Assembly (NCBI GenBank): GCA_019828545.1
Contig: JACVRA010000347.1
Coordinates: 826-64,825, forward strand
Reading direction: 5' to 3'
DNA from: Paracamarosporium sp. OC-R06-R3
Lineage: Eukaryota > Ascomycota > Dothideomycetes > Pleosporales > Didymosphaeriaceae
Length of the DNA: 64,000 bases
Shown piece after piece: positions 47,422 to 60,051 of the stretch; position 1 is the stretch's first letter, and each line of letters begins with the position of its first letter. The notes below the pieces were generated by a model. It saw only the letters and a list, made by a program, of their open reading frames with translations. It ran no database searches and had not been told where the DNA came from. The position numbers and the translations under genes are program-made.

Positions 47422-50400
47422 GCTGCTGCTTGTCTCAGCGCCCGCAGCACTCGCCTCGCCTTCGTCGTCTCCTCTGCTCTGCGATATGCGTACCGAACTG
47501 CTGCGTATGCGTATACCGTCGTCCGTTTGGTCTCCGTTCCGCTTTTTGCGAATGGGCGAGAGGTGGAGGGAATCCAGGTTGACTGCGGGTGCGACCTTGG
47601 GTCGCTTTACACGGGGGAGCTATTGTAACAGGCAAGAGCGGGCGGCGCGCGTGACGGTCGTTTGCGTGGAAGCTACGTGCGATGCAGGAAACAGGCGGTT
47701 GGATGCACTTTCCCTCCAAGTAAAAGCGATCGCAATATACAGAAAGAGCGACTGGGTGAGCAAGGGCCAATGAGTGAAAGGGGCGAACGGGGGAGTGCTG
47801 CGGTCGCGAGCGCGTCTACATGGCATGCAAGTGAACTGCTGGCGCGCTAAAGGGATCCGCTCCTGGTCCACCGATGACGACGATGCTCGAAGGTGCTCCA
47901 TCTTGCGTCGGCGAGCGGGAGGCTCCAACGCGGTCGATGGTGATGATGGAGCTTCGCAAGGTCTGTTTAGGAACATGTTCTATGCAGCAGCGCCAACCGT
48001 AGAATGCCCTAGGAACGCGACTTCACGTGACAGGTGGTACGCCCGGGCGTTCATCTTGTGCTACTTGGGCCGGCAAGTAAGATGGCACTATTGAACGCCA
48101 CACCCGCGTCGATCAACCGATCGGCAAGCTTACGGGTTGCCATACAGATCAATAACAGTTCCCTCCAGCTCGGCCACCACTACGACTACTGCTCCTCGTC
48201 TGAAGTTTACCTCACTAGACTGTAGCCATCAAGCAGTTGTCGACGACGAGCTCTTCGCTGATCGTCGAAATAAGCCCGCCTTGCCATGCATTACGAGCCG
48301 GCAATCACGCTCTCGGGTGTTCTTGTGCACAGCAAGCTGATGCAGCCCTCGATGTAGCTACCCGCTGCCATTATCTTCGATGACACAAGACCCTGGCGTA
48401 CAAAACATCGTTGCATCATCATCATCATCATGAAAGCAACAGGTCTACATTCAACCAGATAATAAGAGACTGCAGATTTAACTGTGGATCCGTACACAAT
48501 CTGATACCTCCCTGTGAGTTCTTTAGCACTGGGCTCCGGAAATGAGGTCGCTGCTGGTCTGAGAAACTCGATGTTGTGCATGGAGCATTCCTGGGCGAGG
48601 CAACATAGAGGTGAACATGCAAGCGTAGGCGTGACTGATCTCATTGTAGGTGCAATCTCTGCCTCTGTTTCATGCTGGAAATCAGTACCGTCTTCGGAGC
48701 CTCGCCTTCTCCATCTACGAACACAGACTGTCATTTGCAGACTGCACAACAGACCACTGCAGTGACTAGTATTACAGTCTCTAACATGCGCGTATTTCCG
48801 CTTCGTCTGTCTGTGCAGCATCTTATCCCCTGACAGCCGCCCACGTCTTTAAAAGTGACACACCGCTGGATTTTTGCCACCTTAACCTCAGCCCTCATGT
48901 AACTCCTCGACCCAGTCGGAGCTTCCAGGCCCATCCTTGTGCTCTCGTGCACCTCAGGTCCTATGGGAACATCTGGAAGAGCATCCATCCTATCGACGAT
49001 GCTCGGCGAGTCAAAAGCCCGGGTCCCGAACGTTCACCACGACAAAATCCTTCCAAACGTCCCCCACGCCAGCGGTGTGTGACGCCTGTCGCAGGGATGC
49101 TCGACTCCCGACGTCCATTCCATTCTCTTTCTGCCCAATTTTGCGTCCGTGCCTCCAGCACCTGCGTGTCTACTGCAAAATGACTGGATAACATCAGCGC
49201 CAGGCTTTACACGATGCGTAACGCCGTACCCGCCATCCACCCAGTTCGAGATTAGTATTGGCGCCCGGTGTGTTGAAAGAAGCGAATACGCTCTCCGCCG
49301 GGGACCTATGACGGATCTTGGAGGAGGTTAGAGCAGGCCATGATCGGTGTGGTGGAGGCATGGAGGCGTGTAATCGAAACTTGAGATCTGAGAGAGCTGC
49401 AGCCACATCTGTTTTGTGAGAAACGCGCGCGGGGTTCATTTGGTTAGTGCGGATGCCAGTGCGGCAAAGACGTAGCGCCTCTGACATACGTCTTTGAGCA
49501 TGTGTTTCCTCATGTGTCTGCTTTGTGCAAAGCAGGCAAGTTGGCGCCAGTGGCTCGAATCGGTCCGCAAAATCAGCAAGATGGCTCTCGGTTTGAGAAT
49601 AATTGGCCAAGATGACTTGGACTTTATACCGTCCAAGTCGCGACGACGGTGGAAGAGGAAGTGGAAGACAGGCTTCGCGAATGAAGAGGAGAGTCGCACC
49701 ACCACATCGAGGACCAGGCTAACTATTGGTCACTTCGATCGGAAGTTGCCCCCGATCCCCAGAATTGCTCGCACACTACAACGGCCCCGCGCATGCCCTA
49801 GCCTCATATTCATCAACCGCGAGTCATCGGTCGCTAATGGTCGGCGTGCCACGAATGAAGCTGGGCTTGCAATTCCTCCGCCTTGGCCGGAAAAGCAAAT
49901 ACCACGCTACTACATAGAAGGACAATTTGCTCCATGGTAAGCGAGCATTTTGCTGGGTATCTCAGAAGATGCTGTGTCATGCGTATGCTCTCAAGTTACT
50001 TGGAGCAGAATAGTTGTGCAGAATAGCGCCACACATGGTGATATAGGTCTACAGAAGATGACATGTGCCAATCTCTCCATTGTGCCCCTCCTGAGAGTGA
50101 CTACCACTACATACTAGACGTTAAGGTATAGAAGCCGTAAACCTAAGATCCGACTATATGAGGCCGTTATGTAACGCTGCAATGATGCTCATACTGAACT
50201 AGGGAAAGATCGCATGTTAAGGAGGACAGACGATACGCTCAATACATGCCAACCGTAACAACAAGAGAATACAGTAAGTAGGAGATGTACAAGACCGAAA
50301 AAATATCTCCGTAAAGATGAAGGAAACTTTTGAGAGTGTGTGCCGCCTAGGGGTAAGAAGAAAGATGCGCTTAAGATGTTACGAGAAATTAAGCCAACAC

Positions 50401-50530
50401 GCTGCTGAGAGAATGCTACAAGCCGTTGTCATAGATTGTGCGAACACGATGTGTTTAGCGAGATAACCGCCCATGCCGCTGCGCTGATAAGAAAAAGAAA
50501 ACAATGCACTCGTACTCGTAAATCGTGAAT
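47422..50530. other. Long intergenic region without a supported gene
   Basis: About 3.1 kb with only short overlapping frames on both strands, none showing a domain or a splice pattern that I could extend. A CAT microsatellite of about six units lies at 48414-48432. Non-coding RNA or long leaders cannot be excluded. Confidence 0.45.
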
Positions 50531-51412
50531 TTAAACCAATGGATGCCGTAGGTAGGTGCCAACAGCCAGGTATTCCCTTTCCAGCTGGCTGGCATCTGTG
50601 TGCTGCCCTGCAAGTCGTGACTTCTCAATCTGGCCCAGGATGATGTCGCGGAGCTGGCTAATCATGATTGCGACCAGGTCGATGCTCTGATCCTTGTTGA
50701 CTTGGTTGGGTTGATGACCTGCTCTTTTAATTCCTTCGTCGATGTTGTTGCGTTTGAGAGGCCTTAGGCCCTTTGTGCCATCCTTTGTGACGCCCTGTCG
50801 CACAATATCAGGATTGATCAGCAGAATTATTTCCCATAACCTAGAGAGGGCCCAGGACTGCTCCTGCCGAGCCAATGTTTCGCGGTTCGCTTTCGCTTTC
50901 GCTTTTGCAACCTCCTCCGGCGTAAGGTTCTTCTTGTGGGCGTCGTCCCTGGCGTGGGTCACTCCTCTTACAGACCTGGCCTTAGCCTTGGTCTTAGACT
51001 TCTGCACTACGTGATCATCGGGTCCAGGAGTGGAATCAGGCGAAGGATAGGGAGAGCAAAGTATGTGCTCAGACGGTTGATGCAGCCTGCGTGTGGCTCG
51101 CTCATTGAGCGCGAGGTCCCCTACAGGGTCCACTGGAAGTTTCCCTTCGCTAGGTGTATATACTAACGTTGACGAAGATGCAAGTGAAGTTGTTAATGAC
51201 CGCCTTGTGTCATTATCGTCGGAGTACCACTCGTGAATTGGTGGTAATATGCCTGGTCGCTTGTCCCTAAGACGATGAGTGGCTGCATGCTGTTAAAAAA
51301 GTAGATAAACTTACGGAGGAGGAGACCATAGTGTATGCTCGGCTGATGAAGGTTCCCATTTAATATTGCCGCTCTCGGGCTTGAAGTGGTACGGAATTGG
51401 TAACGCTGTCAT
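50531..51412 (-). CDS. Unrecognised basic nuclear-looking protein
   Basis: Exons 51412-51315 and 51266-50531, separated by a 48-nt GTAAGT intron with matching phase, give 277 aa. The N-terminal half is proline- and serine-rich (TLWSPPPDKRPGILPP). A lysine/arginine-rich stretch follows (KSKTKAKARSVRG and EVAKAKAKANRETLARQ), then two probable amphipathic helices, WALSRLWEIILLI and DLVAIMISQLRDIILGQI, about 40 residues apart. The basic-helix-loop-helix order suggests a DNA-binding or dimerising protein, but the spacing and key residues do not let me call a bHLH domain. No signal peptide or membrane segment is seen. I do not recognise the family. Confidence 0.6.
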
Positions 51413-52852
51413 CCTGGTCTAAGGCTGAAGGTGATATCGATGAAAGGAACAGTGTTGGGAAGCAGAAGTGAAAGCTTAGAAGAAACCAAGACGATGGAGT
51501 ACAAGAGCGGGTTGAAGCCAGGCTCAGCGCCTTTTATGTTTTGCAAAGAAGGCCATTGCTTCAATATGCAGAAAACATTGGCTGCAGGCAAAATGGGCAT
51601 GCGCGGAAGACGGAAGATGACCAGGTCATTGTAACCCTCGACGTAGATTGCGCGGTTGCGGCACCGTACCCAGAGCTTCCCCGCAGATGCATACGAGCGT
51701 AGAGAAGAGTGCTCACAGAAACATGAAGACCCATTGCCAGGGTACCGCATGTGGAGAGATGTGGATCGGATGCGCCGCTGCAACTCCCTTGCAGCCCCAA
51801 ATGCCGCAGCAATGAAACAATAGGTCTACCCTGCAAGCCGGGTCTCCCTTGATTGAGTTATCGGAAGATAACGCTTTTCCCGACCAAAGAAACGCAAGGA
51901 TGCTTTCACCGCCAGATGTACTCCAATGCGCACTTCCGATGACGGCGCCAGATGTTGACAGCAAACGGGCGCCATCATGCGAAGGGACGTAGAGCGACAT
52001 TGCCAAACCCAGAACATACATTTGCAGCCGTCATCTGTTGTCGAGTTTATCTGAGCCGTTTGTAGATATGCATGCTGCCACCCGTTCTCGATTCGAGCGT
52101 TGGGTAGGATTAGTGGCTGGATCGATCAACCAAAAGAAACCTGGGTCCGAACCCTCTCACCAGGCTCGCGGACAGCAGCGAACTGCACGCGCCCCATTTG
52201 AGATGGACGGCTGGGTTCGGGGCGGTTAAACTGCTGAAGGTAGCCAGGGTGGAGAGACAGGCGGCAGCCTATAGATGGAAATGGGCTAGGACAAAGGCAG
52301 GCGACACGATCCGTGCAGGCGCCTGCAGAACAGCAGCAGACGTATGGGAAGCATGCCGCTTCCCCGTTGGCTCGAGCAACAATGCATGTGAAGATGAGAG
52401 CAAGGCCAGGGAAAGAGACTGGGAGAGGATGTGCTGCTGGAGATGTTGTGTTCTCAGAGTGCGGTAAGTAAATTGTTTACAGTAGAAATGACCATGCAAT
52501 GTATTCCCGAGTAGCATACAACAGTGAGACGCCTGAACCTATACACACGAAAGAAAGGAGAGTGCACTTTTCGTGTCATACCCGAACCGTCATCTGCACG
52601 CTCTACAAAATCGGTCTCGAAGTCATGTCAAAAGTGCGTGCCGTATTAAAATCTAGTAAGTTCTCGCCATCGTGCCTAACACAACTGATGCATGTTGCAC
52701 ATTACTCTCTCCCCAGTCACACCCACTATTTGCGGTCTGGTCACTGTCTGGAGCGCCCGCGCGCAGGACGCTAACATGCTGCCGAAGGAACATGGATGAT
52801 AGGACGATGATTTTAAACGGTTGTGGCGGGAAAGTCCCGGAGGTTGGATAAT
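51413..52852. other. Intergenic, no gene seen
   Basis: About 1.4 kb between the unrecognised protein and the ECM33 stop codon. Short frames occur on both strands without recognisable features. It carries the promoter of the upstream minus-strand gene and the ECM33 3' end. Confidence 0.5.
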
Positions 52853-54151
52853 TTACAAGAGCAGGACGGCAAACAGACCAACAAGACCAAGAGAGATGCT
52901 AGGGGCGGCAAGGCCAACGGCGGCACCCTTCTTGTCGTTGCTAGTGTTGGAGGCACCAGGGGCGTTGCCTGCGGTGTTGGCCTCCTTGAGCTTGCCCTGG
53001 CAAACGTACTTGCCCTTCTGGAGCTTGTTCTTGTCCTTGAGCGGGCCGTAGAAGTCATCGCAGACGGTGCCGATGTCGCCAGTAGATTGGAGGTTGAAAA
53101 CACCCTTGACGTAGTCCAGAGAAGGCGTCTCGACCCTATTCTCACGTTAGTGTCGCTATCGAATTGTTGTTCAGAGATACTTACTTGGAGAAGTTACCAC
53201 TCATGTCAAGCGCAGCCTGGACGTTCTTGAGCTCGGGTAAACCGTCGAGCTCGTGCAGGTTGGTGTTGTTAGCGATCTGAAGGTTGGCGCCAACATCGGT
53301 GAGGGAATCGAAGGAGACGTTCTTCAGACCCTTGTTGTTGTTAATGACAAGGGCACCGTCGATTTTAGTGAGGTTCGGGGCGGCAAGGCTGGCAAGGTTG
53401 TCGCTCTCGAAGACACCGAAGTCGCCAACGTTGATCTTGGACAAAGAAGGAATGTCAAGGGAACCGATAGCACGGAGGGAGATGTTGTTGGCAGATTCAA
53501 GCTGGGGGAAGGACACGTTGACCTTGGGGTTGTTGAAGGAAAGGGTAAGGAAGTCGGTGATGTTGGTGATCTTCATGGTAATGCTGTCGATCTCGTTGTT
53601 GTTGGCAATGAAAATGTCGGCAGCCTCCTCCAGGTTGATACCGTCCAGGTTCTGGAGCTTTGTGTTCTCAACGTCGAGGTGGTCGCACTTGGTGATACCC
53701 TTGGTGAACTCCAAGTTGCGCAAGTTGGGAAGACCCTTGAGGGTCAGGCTGTCGACTGTTTCCAACTGGGGGAAAGACAGAGAGGCGAGCTCCGGAACGT
53801 CGTTGACGGTAAGCTTGCCTGTGACGTTTTGGAGGCTGGAGCTTCCGAAACGCTTGATTCCAGTGTTGCTTTCGATGACCAAGTCACCGTCGATGGACTT
53901 TAGCTTGCCATCGAGGGAGATGTCCTCGGCAACACCGGTCGCAACGGCGACGCTGCCGGTGAAGGTTGCGCAACCGGCGATGGAAGTGGCGTCGCCGCCG
54001 TTTTCGATGGTTGCGGTAGCGGAGGTGCTGCAGGAGGCGGCTGGCAGACAAGTCAGGAGGAGGCACAGCAACAAGAGGGAGGCAGCAAACACGTACCGTG
54101 GACAGAGCCAACAGCCGCCAGCACAGGCACGGCAAATCTGAGGAGAGACAT
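52853..54151 (-). CDS. ECM33: GPI-anchored cell wall protein ECM33
   Basis: ECM33 is a GPI-anchored surface protein needed for cell-wall integrity. Exons 54151-54097, 54040-53185 and 53135-52853 give 397 aa. The N-terminus is a signal peptide (MSLLRFAVPVLAAVGSVHA) completed across the first intron. The body is a receptor-L-like, leucine-rich solenoid with repeated units such as LASLSFPQLETVDSLTLKGL and LPNLRNLEF, and many N-glycosylation sites (NNTNL, NVSF, NITDF). The C-terminal part contains CDDFYGPLKDK, then a serine/asparagine linker and a hydrophobic tail (ISLGLVGLFAVLLL) for GPI attachment. Heavy C-ending codon bias suggests high expression and makes the antisense frames open. Confidence 0.95.
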
Positions 54152-55723
54152 GTCGAAAAGCGAGACGGTGGGTGCGATATTAAGACTGCTCTCGACCAGG
54201 GCGGGATATATGGTCCAATTCCAAAACTGAAGATGCTGAGCGATTGACGACGAAAGGAAGAAACGGCAACAATTAATAAAGACCCCACAAGAGCGTCGGC
54301 AGGGGAAGTCGCAAGAAAGCGAATGTGGATGAGGAACGACGACGGAGCAGAAGGCAGGAGAGCGATGCGTGTTTGAAAAGGAGGCGTCGGCCCTGCTGGG
54401 ACTAGCCGCATCGAGCCGTCGCGACTAGCCGGCTGGCCACCGTCCGGCTCCAGCGCATCTCATCTCGTCTCGCGCCGCGGATGGAGTCGTCGTCGTCTTG
54501 TCCGCCTGCCCCTAGCCCTGCCCCGAGACGCGCTGGTGCTGTTCGCTGCGGCAACGGACACGCTCGCAGGGCCCCGTCGACGCTGGCCCGGCCGCCATTC
54601 ACTCTGAGTGGAGCGACGCCTGTTTACCTCGCGACTCCGTCCCAGGAATGAAGACTGCGACAGGATGAGACGCCCGGGACGTGCGACGCTCCCCACTCGG
54701 CGTGCGCAAATCCTGATTTTGTTGGACCGCGTCCAGCCAATATGTGGCGGGCCCGCAGCAGCTGTCAATGAACCGGAGACTGCCACACTGCCACGCCATG
54801 GAAAAAGTCGTCGAGGCGAGCAGCATTCGACGAGGAATCCCATTATGCGCCGGGGGGGAACGCCCGCGGGCACGTCCTGTCCTCCCCGATCTGGCGTCGT
54901 GGCCACGCCACATCTGCCGGATATTCCGCAACCTTGCACGCCCATGGGGTCGCCCGTTATGCCACTCTAGGCCCATCGCATTGTGTGAGAGCGTGCTGAG
55001 GCACTGCCGGACGGCCTTCTGTGTCGGACGTCAGCAGCGTGTCCACAGTTCCCACCCCGTTCGCGTTTCAGCCCGTGGCCCGCGTGGGCCTGATGTTGAC
55101 CTCATCGAACTGGGCAGAATGCTGTTATCTGCCCTCGAAAATCCCCTCGCCTCGCTGTCCAATCAAGCACTGAGTGCCCTTGCTCGGAGCATCAGCGCTC
55201 CCTGAGATCGCCCATGGCCAAGGAAGGACGCTAGACGGATGCACTTGCGCAATCTCATTGTTATTGTCGCTAGCAGATTTCAATACCTAGTACCGTCACT
55301 TGCAAGCCAACGTGACGACACCTCTGACCTCACTGACAGCGATGAAATCAAGGAAGGTCGAGTGGTAGGCCCCAAAGACTTGGCCAGGGAGAAGCGACTC
55401 GCAGCGATCCACGAGACAGCCCAAGGCGTCATGGAAAATCTCCGAAACTAGTCGCCGGCACGCACTGTGCATGAAACGTATGTGTCTTGGGCTAATATTG
55501 GAATATATCTCATGACTTTCAACTGTTGTTACTGTGTACTCACCGATCAACTCGCCATGACCACCATATATGTGAAAATGAGGAGTAAAATAGGGAAGGA
55601 AAACTACGTGAATACAGACGTTGAAGTCCCAGGCCCAAATTTGATGATCCTCTAGTACTCGGAACAACCTCTCTGCTGGAAATGCTCCCCACTCTTTGAA
55701 GGCAATTGCCGACATCAAGAACG

Positions 55724-55775
55724 ACAACAACAACAACAACAAAACAACAATAACAATAACATCAACAACAAATAA
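55724..55775. repeat. AAC-rich microsatellite
   Basis: The run starts with six or so AAC units and continues with AAT and ATC variants. It is a simple repeat in non-coding DNA. Confidence 0.85.
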
Positions 55776-56885
55776 ACAGACATTACACCGAAAATCGGAC
55801 ATCTCTGTTCTGTGCTATCTAGCATGTCTTCCTGTCAGCATGCCTGCTATGTCCACAAAGCTGCAGTACCTCCTTCGGCAACGTTGTAAGACAAGTCGCC
55901 AGATACCCGCCCAGGGAATTACACCAGCCTTGCGCATGGCGGTCACACTGGCCACAGAGGGTGGGGTGCATTCGGGGAAGGGAATGACAATACTCCGGTG
56001 TGACCATTGCTGCCTTTACCCTAAAGCTGCCCATCTTTAATCCGTAAACGTAGCATTCCTTGTCAACATCGCCTTACCATCGCTTTTCGTACTATTGCTG
56101 CGGTTCACATCTTCAGCATCGCCGTTCCTCGACAGAATCTCACATTCGGACTGGTTGAAATGCAGGCAATCCTTCGCCTTGCCCAGTAGGCCCTTTTTGT
56201 CCGTACGTGGTCGCACAGTGGCATCAACGCGCCCCCTACGTTGCTCGAACCACGGTTGCGACCCCGGTCGTACCCGTATCCCATTCAAAACGTTCGCTAC
56301 CACTCAATGCCTCGTAGCTCACCCGCCGACACGTCGGTACGAACTGGGTCCTCTGCAGCGGCTGCCAACAGGTCCATCTGAGATCGGATCATATGCCCGG
56401 TCACAAATGAGGAATACATGATGAGCATGGATTAATCGGTAAGGCGAAGAAGGCGAGGCCTCATGTTTCCCGTCTGGGTTGGTGCTGTACTACGCACGCT
56501 ATACTCCTCGTAGAGCGTAACCGCGAGTGCGTGTTTCTGGAATATTGGTGATTCAGGAATATGACCGTTGGTAGAGTTGTTCGTCAACGAAGATGCGCAC
56601 AAGATACTCCGACAAGTAAAAAAGTACCTACGTTGGCTACGTGTGCGAGTGAATTTGGAAAGCTTGAAGCTTCGCGAAACCCACTCCAACTACGATGCCA
56701 AACTCGATACGCCCAAGACTTTGCGAGCATCGGCCTGTCCTACTCCAACTCTTCTGTGCTAGGTTTTCAAGACAGTAATTCCCGCGACGCATACGACGCC
56801 ATAACGAAAATCCCTTCACACCTTGCGCGTGCATCGCTAATGCATCGCTGCCCACCAATGGCATTACCTGAGGAATCACAACCGG

Positions 56886-57108
56886 CATCCGCGAGGAATC
56901 AGATTATATTCCGCGTTAGCCTTGTTGCTTACAGAAGGTCCGTACCACGCGAGATGTAGCTGCGCGCACTACTCCAATACATAGAGCCACTCAATCAGAC
57001 GTCACATCGCTTGTTGCACATGCATCACTGACGAATGATCTTAACCCAAGCACGACAGTATGCATCCGCGGGGAAGATGATGACTTTCCGCGTTAGTCTT
57101 TGCTCATG
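56886..57108. repeat. Diverged direct duplication, about 175 bp apart
   Basis: GCATCCGCGAGGAATCAGAT at 56886 and GCATCCGCGGGGAAGATGAT at 57061 are each followed by TTCCGCGTTAGYCTT. Flanking bases are also similar (GTACCAC and CTGCGYGCAC downstream in both). It looks like an old local duplication without a coding role. Confidence 0.55.
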
Positions 57109-57440
57109 AGCGAGCGATTCCGAAGCGTAGTTGTACCACATAAGGACGACCTGCGTGCACCACCTGAATTCCGACCTAATGACATAAGAATACGAATATG
57201 TACCCGCTGCAGACGAGACACCGCACACAACATAATTGACAGTTGCGGCCGGTACATACTTGTACTTGACCGTTCATTCTCCACCCGACCTCTCAACACT
57301 GTTCATTCGTTCCGTTTGAAAGCTCCACCGCCTCCGCCACCCCACGCGTACACAAATTACAACACATGATGAGTCTATCCGATCGCCACTTATGCAACTT
57401 CGCCTATGTCATGTATTGCAACCCTACTTGCGTTTCCGAC

Positions 57441-59074
57441 TCAAGTTGTCTGCATCACACTGATGTCGACATCCTCGATTCTCCACATATACCACATGAA
57501 CAGCGACCTAATCGTCATCAGCATCGTGACCGCAGACTAGGCCACCCGTGGTGATACAAATTCACTGCAGATGGAAGGGGGAGGAAGCGGAAATCAACGC
57601 ACCGATAAGGCGAAAACCTGGATGCAATAGAGAGCATCTCAGCTTCGGACATGTATTTCCACTTGCCACCCTTGGCCTTGAGCTTCGATGTGTCGCGGCC
57701 CATGTACGTGGCCATTCCGCGTCTACATCATACCACTCGTCAGTAAACACTTTATAGGCTTCACGGTGTGTTTCATGTTAGGGTGTCAGGGCTTACTTAC
57801 TGCACTCCCAAATCTCCCGTGCTGAACACGTCCATGCGCTTGAGCGAGAAGCAGGCGAACATTTCAACGCTCCATCTACCGAGGCCTCGTACTGCTACGA
57901 GCTTCTCGATCAGCTCTTCGTCAGAAGCGCTGATGAGCATGCTGGCACTAAGTTCGCCGGATGCGAATTTTTCAGCGAGTCCGGTGATATACTCGGCTTT
58001 GCGTTGAGAGAGGCCTGCTGTGCGGAGGGTGGGGATGTCTTTCGTGAGGACTTGAGATGGGACTGGGAAGGAGGGGTGTGTTTCGGGAAATACTGTCAAA
58101 CATGGTCAACGGATAGATCTTTGGAGACGTGTCACTTGTTGCACCGCTTGGTGAAGCTTCGGCTTGTGTAGGAAGATGAACGGAACTTACATGCAGTGAA
58201 CTTCTTACGTATCGAGGCGGCGGCTTGTCCTGAGACCTATGCAGGAGAACATCAGCATTCCAATATCTATGCGAGTGTATTCCGCCCCTGACTCATTCCA
58301 TCTTGAATAGCAGAAATAAAAAAAGCCTACCTGCTGACCCATGATACTACTGGACAATGCTGTAAAAGGATCTACCACCTCCCTCAGCCCTTCAGGACTG
58401 AACATTTTACACTTGTGCATTTCCACCAACGGCTTCAACTTGGGATCAACACTACATAGAAACTCTTCCGCATCTTTAAGTAATGTATCAATTGTTGCAG
58501 ATGGCTTGTTCAGTACACCAACATCCGGCGGTACAGTTTCCTTCGCCTTGCGTTTCTTCGCTGGTGAGGGTTCAGCTGCTTCTTGAGATGCTGAAGGTGT
58601 TGCAGGCTTGACAGGTGAAGAGGTATATGCTACTACGCGAGATCCACCTGGAGTAGATAGAGGTGCGTTGGTGGAATGTGGTTCGGCTGGACGAGGCTTG
58701 TTGTTCCCATTGTCTTCCAGAGGATGATCTCCTTCAGAAGGATGTGTATGAACAAGTAACCCTATCCCAGACGGAGTCGGCGTGAACGGTGGAGGTTTGG
58801 AAGGAGATTCAGATGCGCCTTTTCGTCGTTTGGGTAGCGGTGTTGCTGGGAGCTTGGGAGCCGCAAAGACAGGATCTGGTGCGAATATTGATTCCGCTGC
58901 TTCGTTCTTGGTCATGGAGGGTGACGTAGTTGCATTTGAAGCCCGACCTTTCCTCTTCTTGCTAGTACCATTGGGGTTTGCAGATGTTTTAGACACCACT
59001 TTCTTGTATCCCGCTGGTTCTGGCGCCGCGGAAGCGGCGGTTGTCGAGATGCGAGCCGAGCGCCTAAGAGACAT
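57441..59074 (-). CDS. MAG1: DNA-3-methyladenine glycosylase (HhH-GPD, AlkA/MAG1 type)
   Basis: The enzyme removes alkylated purines in base-excision repair in the nucleus. Five exons in coding order: 59074-58331, 58236-58191, 58092-57801, 57722-57603 and 57507-57441, giving 422 aa. Residues 1-190 are a disordered basic N-terminus beginning MSLRRSARIS, with several KKRK clusters for nuclear import. The catalytic domain follows: PFTALSSSIMGQQVSGQAAA across the first intron, the helix-hairpin-helix LVAVRGLGRWSVEMF, and the catalytic aspartate in FSTGDLGVQRGM. The last two introns are needed to reach PYRSLFMWYMWRIEDV, the conserved C-terminal helix. The long N-terminal extension is usual in filamentous fungi compared with yeast MAG1. 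Confidence 0.93.
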
Positions 59075-60051
59075 TGTGGAAGGTTTATGTTGAGGTGCAA
59101 GCAATGGCAAATACAACTTTAAGGTACTAGAGTTCAAGTATCGCAATTGAAAGAGCAAATATACGTCTCGATAGTGAGAGATTCTATGTACTTTTGTATG
59201 GTTGAGCATGAAGTTGTTGGTGTGACGGACGTCTGGCGCGGTCGCGGGGCCTGGGAAGTTGGTCGATCGCGATAACACCTGACTTCGTGCTGACCAATAG
59301 GCAATGCAACCTCGTATTGATTACTAGCATTGCCTCGACAAGGGCATAGAATTCTGCAAGAGTCGTAGTACTGTTGCTTTCTGCTGATGGCGAGGGTAAT
59401 TGTACACCCCTGATCAAGCATCTTTGATTCCCTATGATGGCGGCAACGAACAAAGCCCAGCATGGGCGTGAATGAACTGGGCATACACACATAGGTTCTT
59501 TCCCAAATGACAAATGGACCTAGAATTTACTAGGCAGAGTAGACTACGGACAACTTCACCAATACAGGGCTGCCGCCCACGTTTTTGTCTTTTTCTGTTT
59601 GCGTTTTGATGGCTATCTGTTGCGTGAGGTACCATTCTTGGTCGGCTTCGCTTTCAGCACGTTTCACGCTCCATTGCATGCCCGTAAATCACAGTTCCTT
59701 ATCCTACGATGCCAGCAGTAGGCTATCGATGAACAGGCCGTTGCTTAATTAATAGATGAATCGTAATTCTGATTCTGACATTTGCCTTTCGTCTGATTGG
59801 CTCAGAGCTGCTGAGGTTTTGATGCGCATGAATTCTAGTGAAGCAGCTATACACACGATGTACGAAGCTTTCGGCATCAATCGAAACAAGGACACGAAGC
59901 AGTACTTTTCGCTGTTGTGGCGATAGAGAGGTGGTAGCCTCCAGGAGCATGATATGACGATAGGAAATTCTTGATAGTACACTCTAATGCACAGCTCGAT
60001 CCTTCAAAGCCCCGTTTCAATGCCAATCGTCTTCTGTACAGTTCCACCCGT
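59075..60051. other. Intergenic, no gene seen
   Basis: About 980 bp between the glycosylase start and the QCR7 stop, both on the minus strand. It carries the glycosylase promoter. No coding feature is supported. Confidence 0.5.

Larger units (their letters stand above)
54152..57440. other. Long intergenic region with microsatellite and local duplication
   Basis: About 3.3 kb. The first 1 kb is GC-rich and serves as the ECM33 promoter side. An AAC-rich microsatellite lies at 55724-55775. A diverged duplicated segment covers about 56820-57110. Short frames such as 55239-55451 plus look partly protein-like but cannot be extended to a gene. Confidence 0.4.

Noticed and set aside
48291..48821. 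176-codon minus-strand frame
   Set aside because: It contains a methionine run from a CAT microsatellite and no recognisable protein features.
52140..52175. GGTCCGAACCC-like T-loop suggesting a tRNA
   Set aside because: No acceptor stem or anticodon arm could be paired around it; similar GTTCGAA words near 34187 and 56240 fail the same test.
55239..55451. 70-codon plus frame ending with a charged helical stretch
   Set aside because: It looks partly protein-like, but no splice partner or family could be found.
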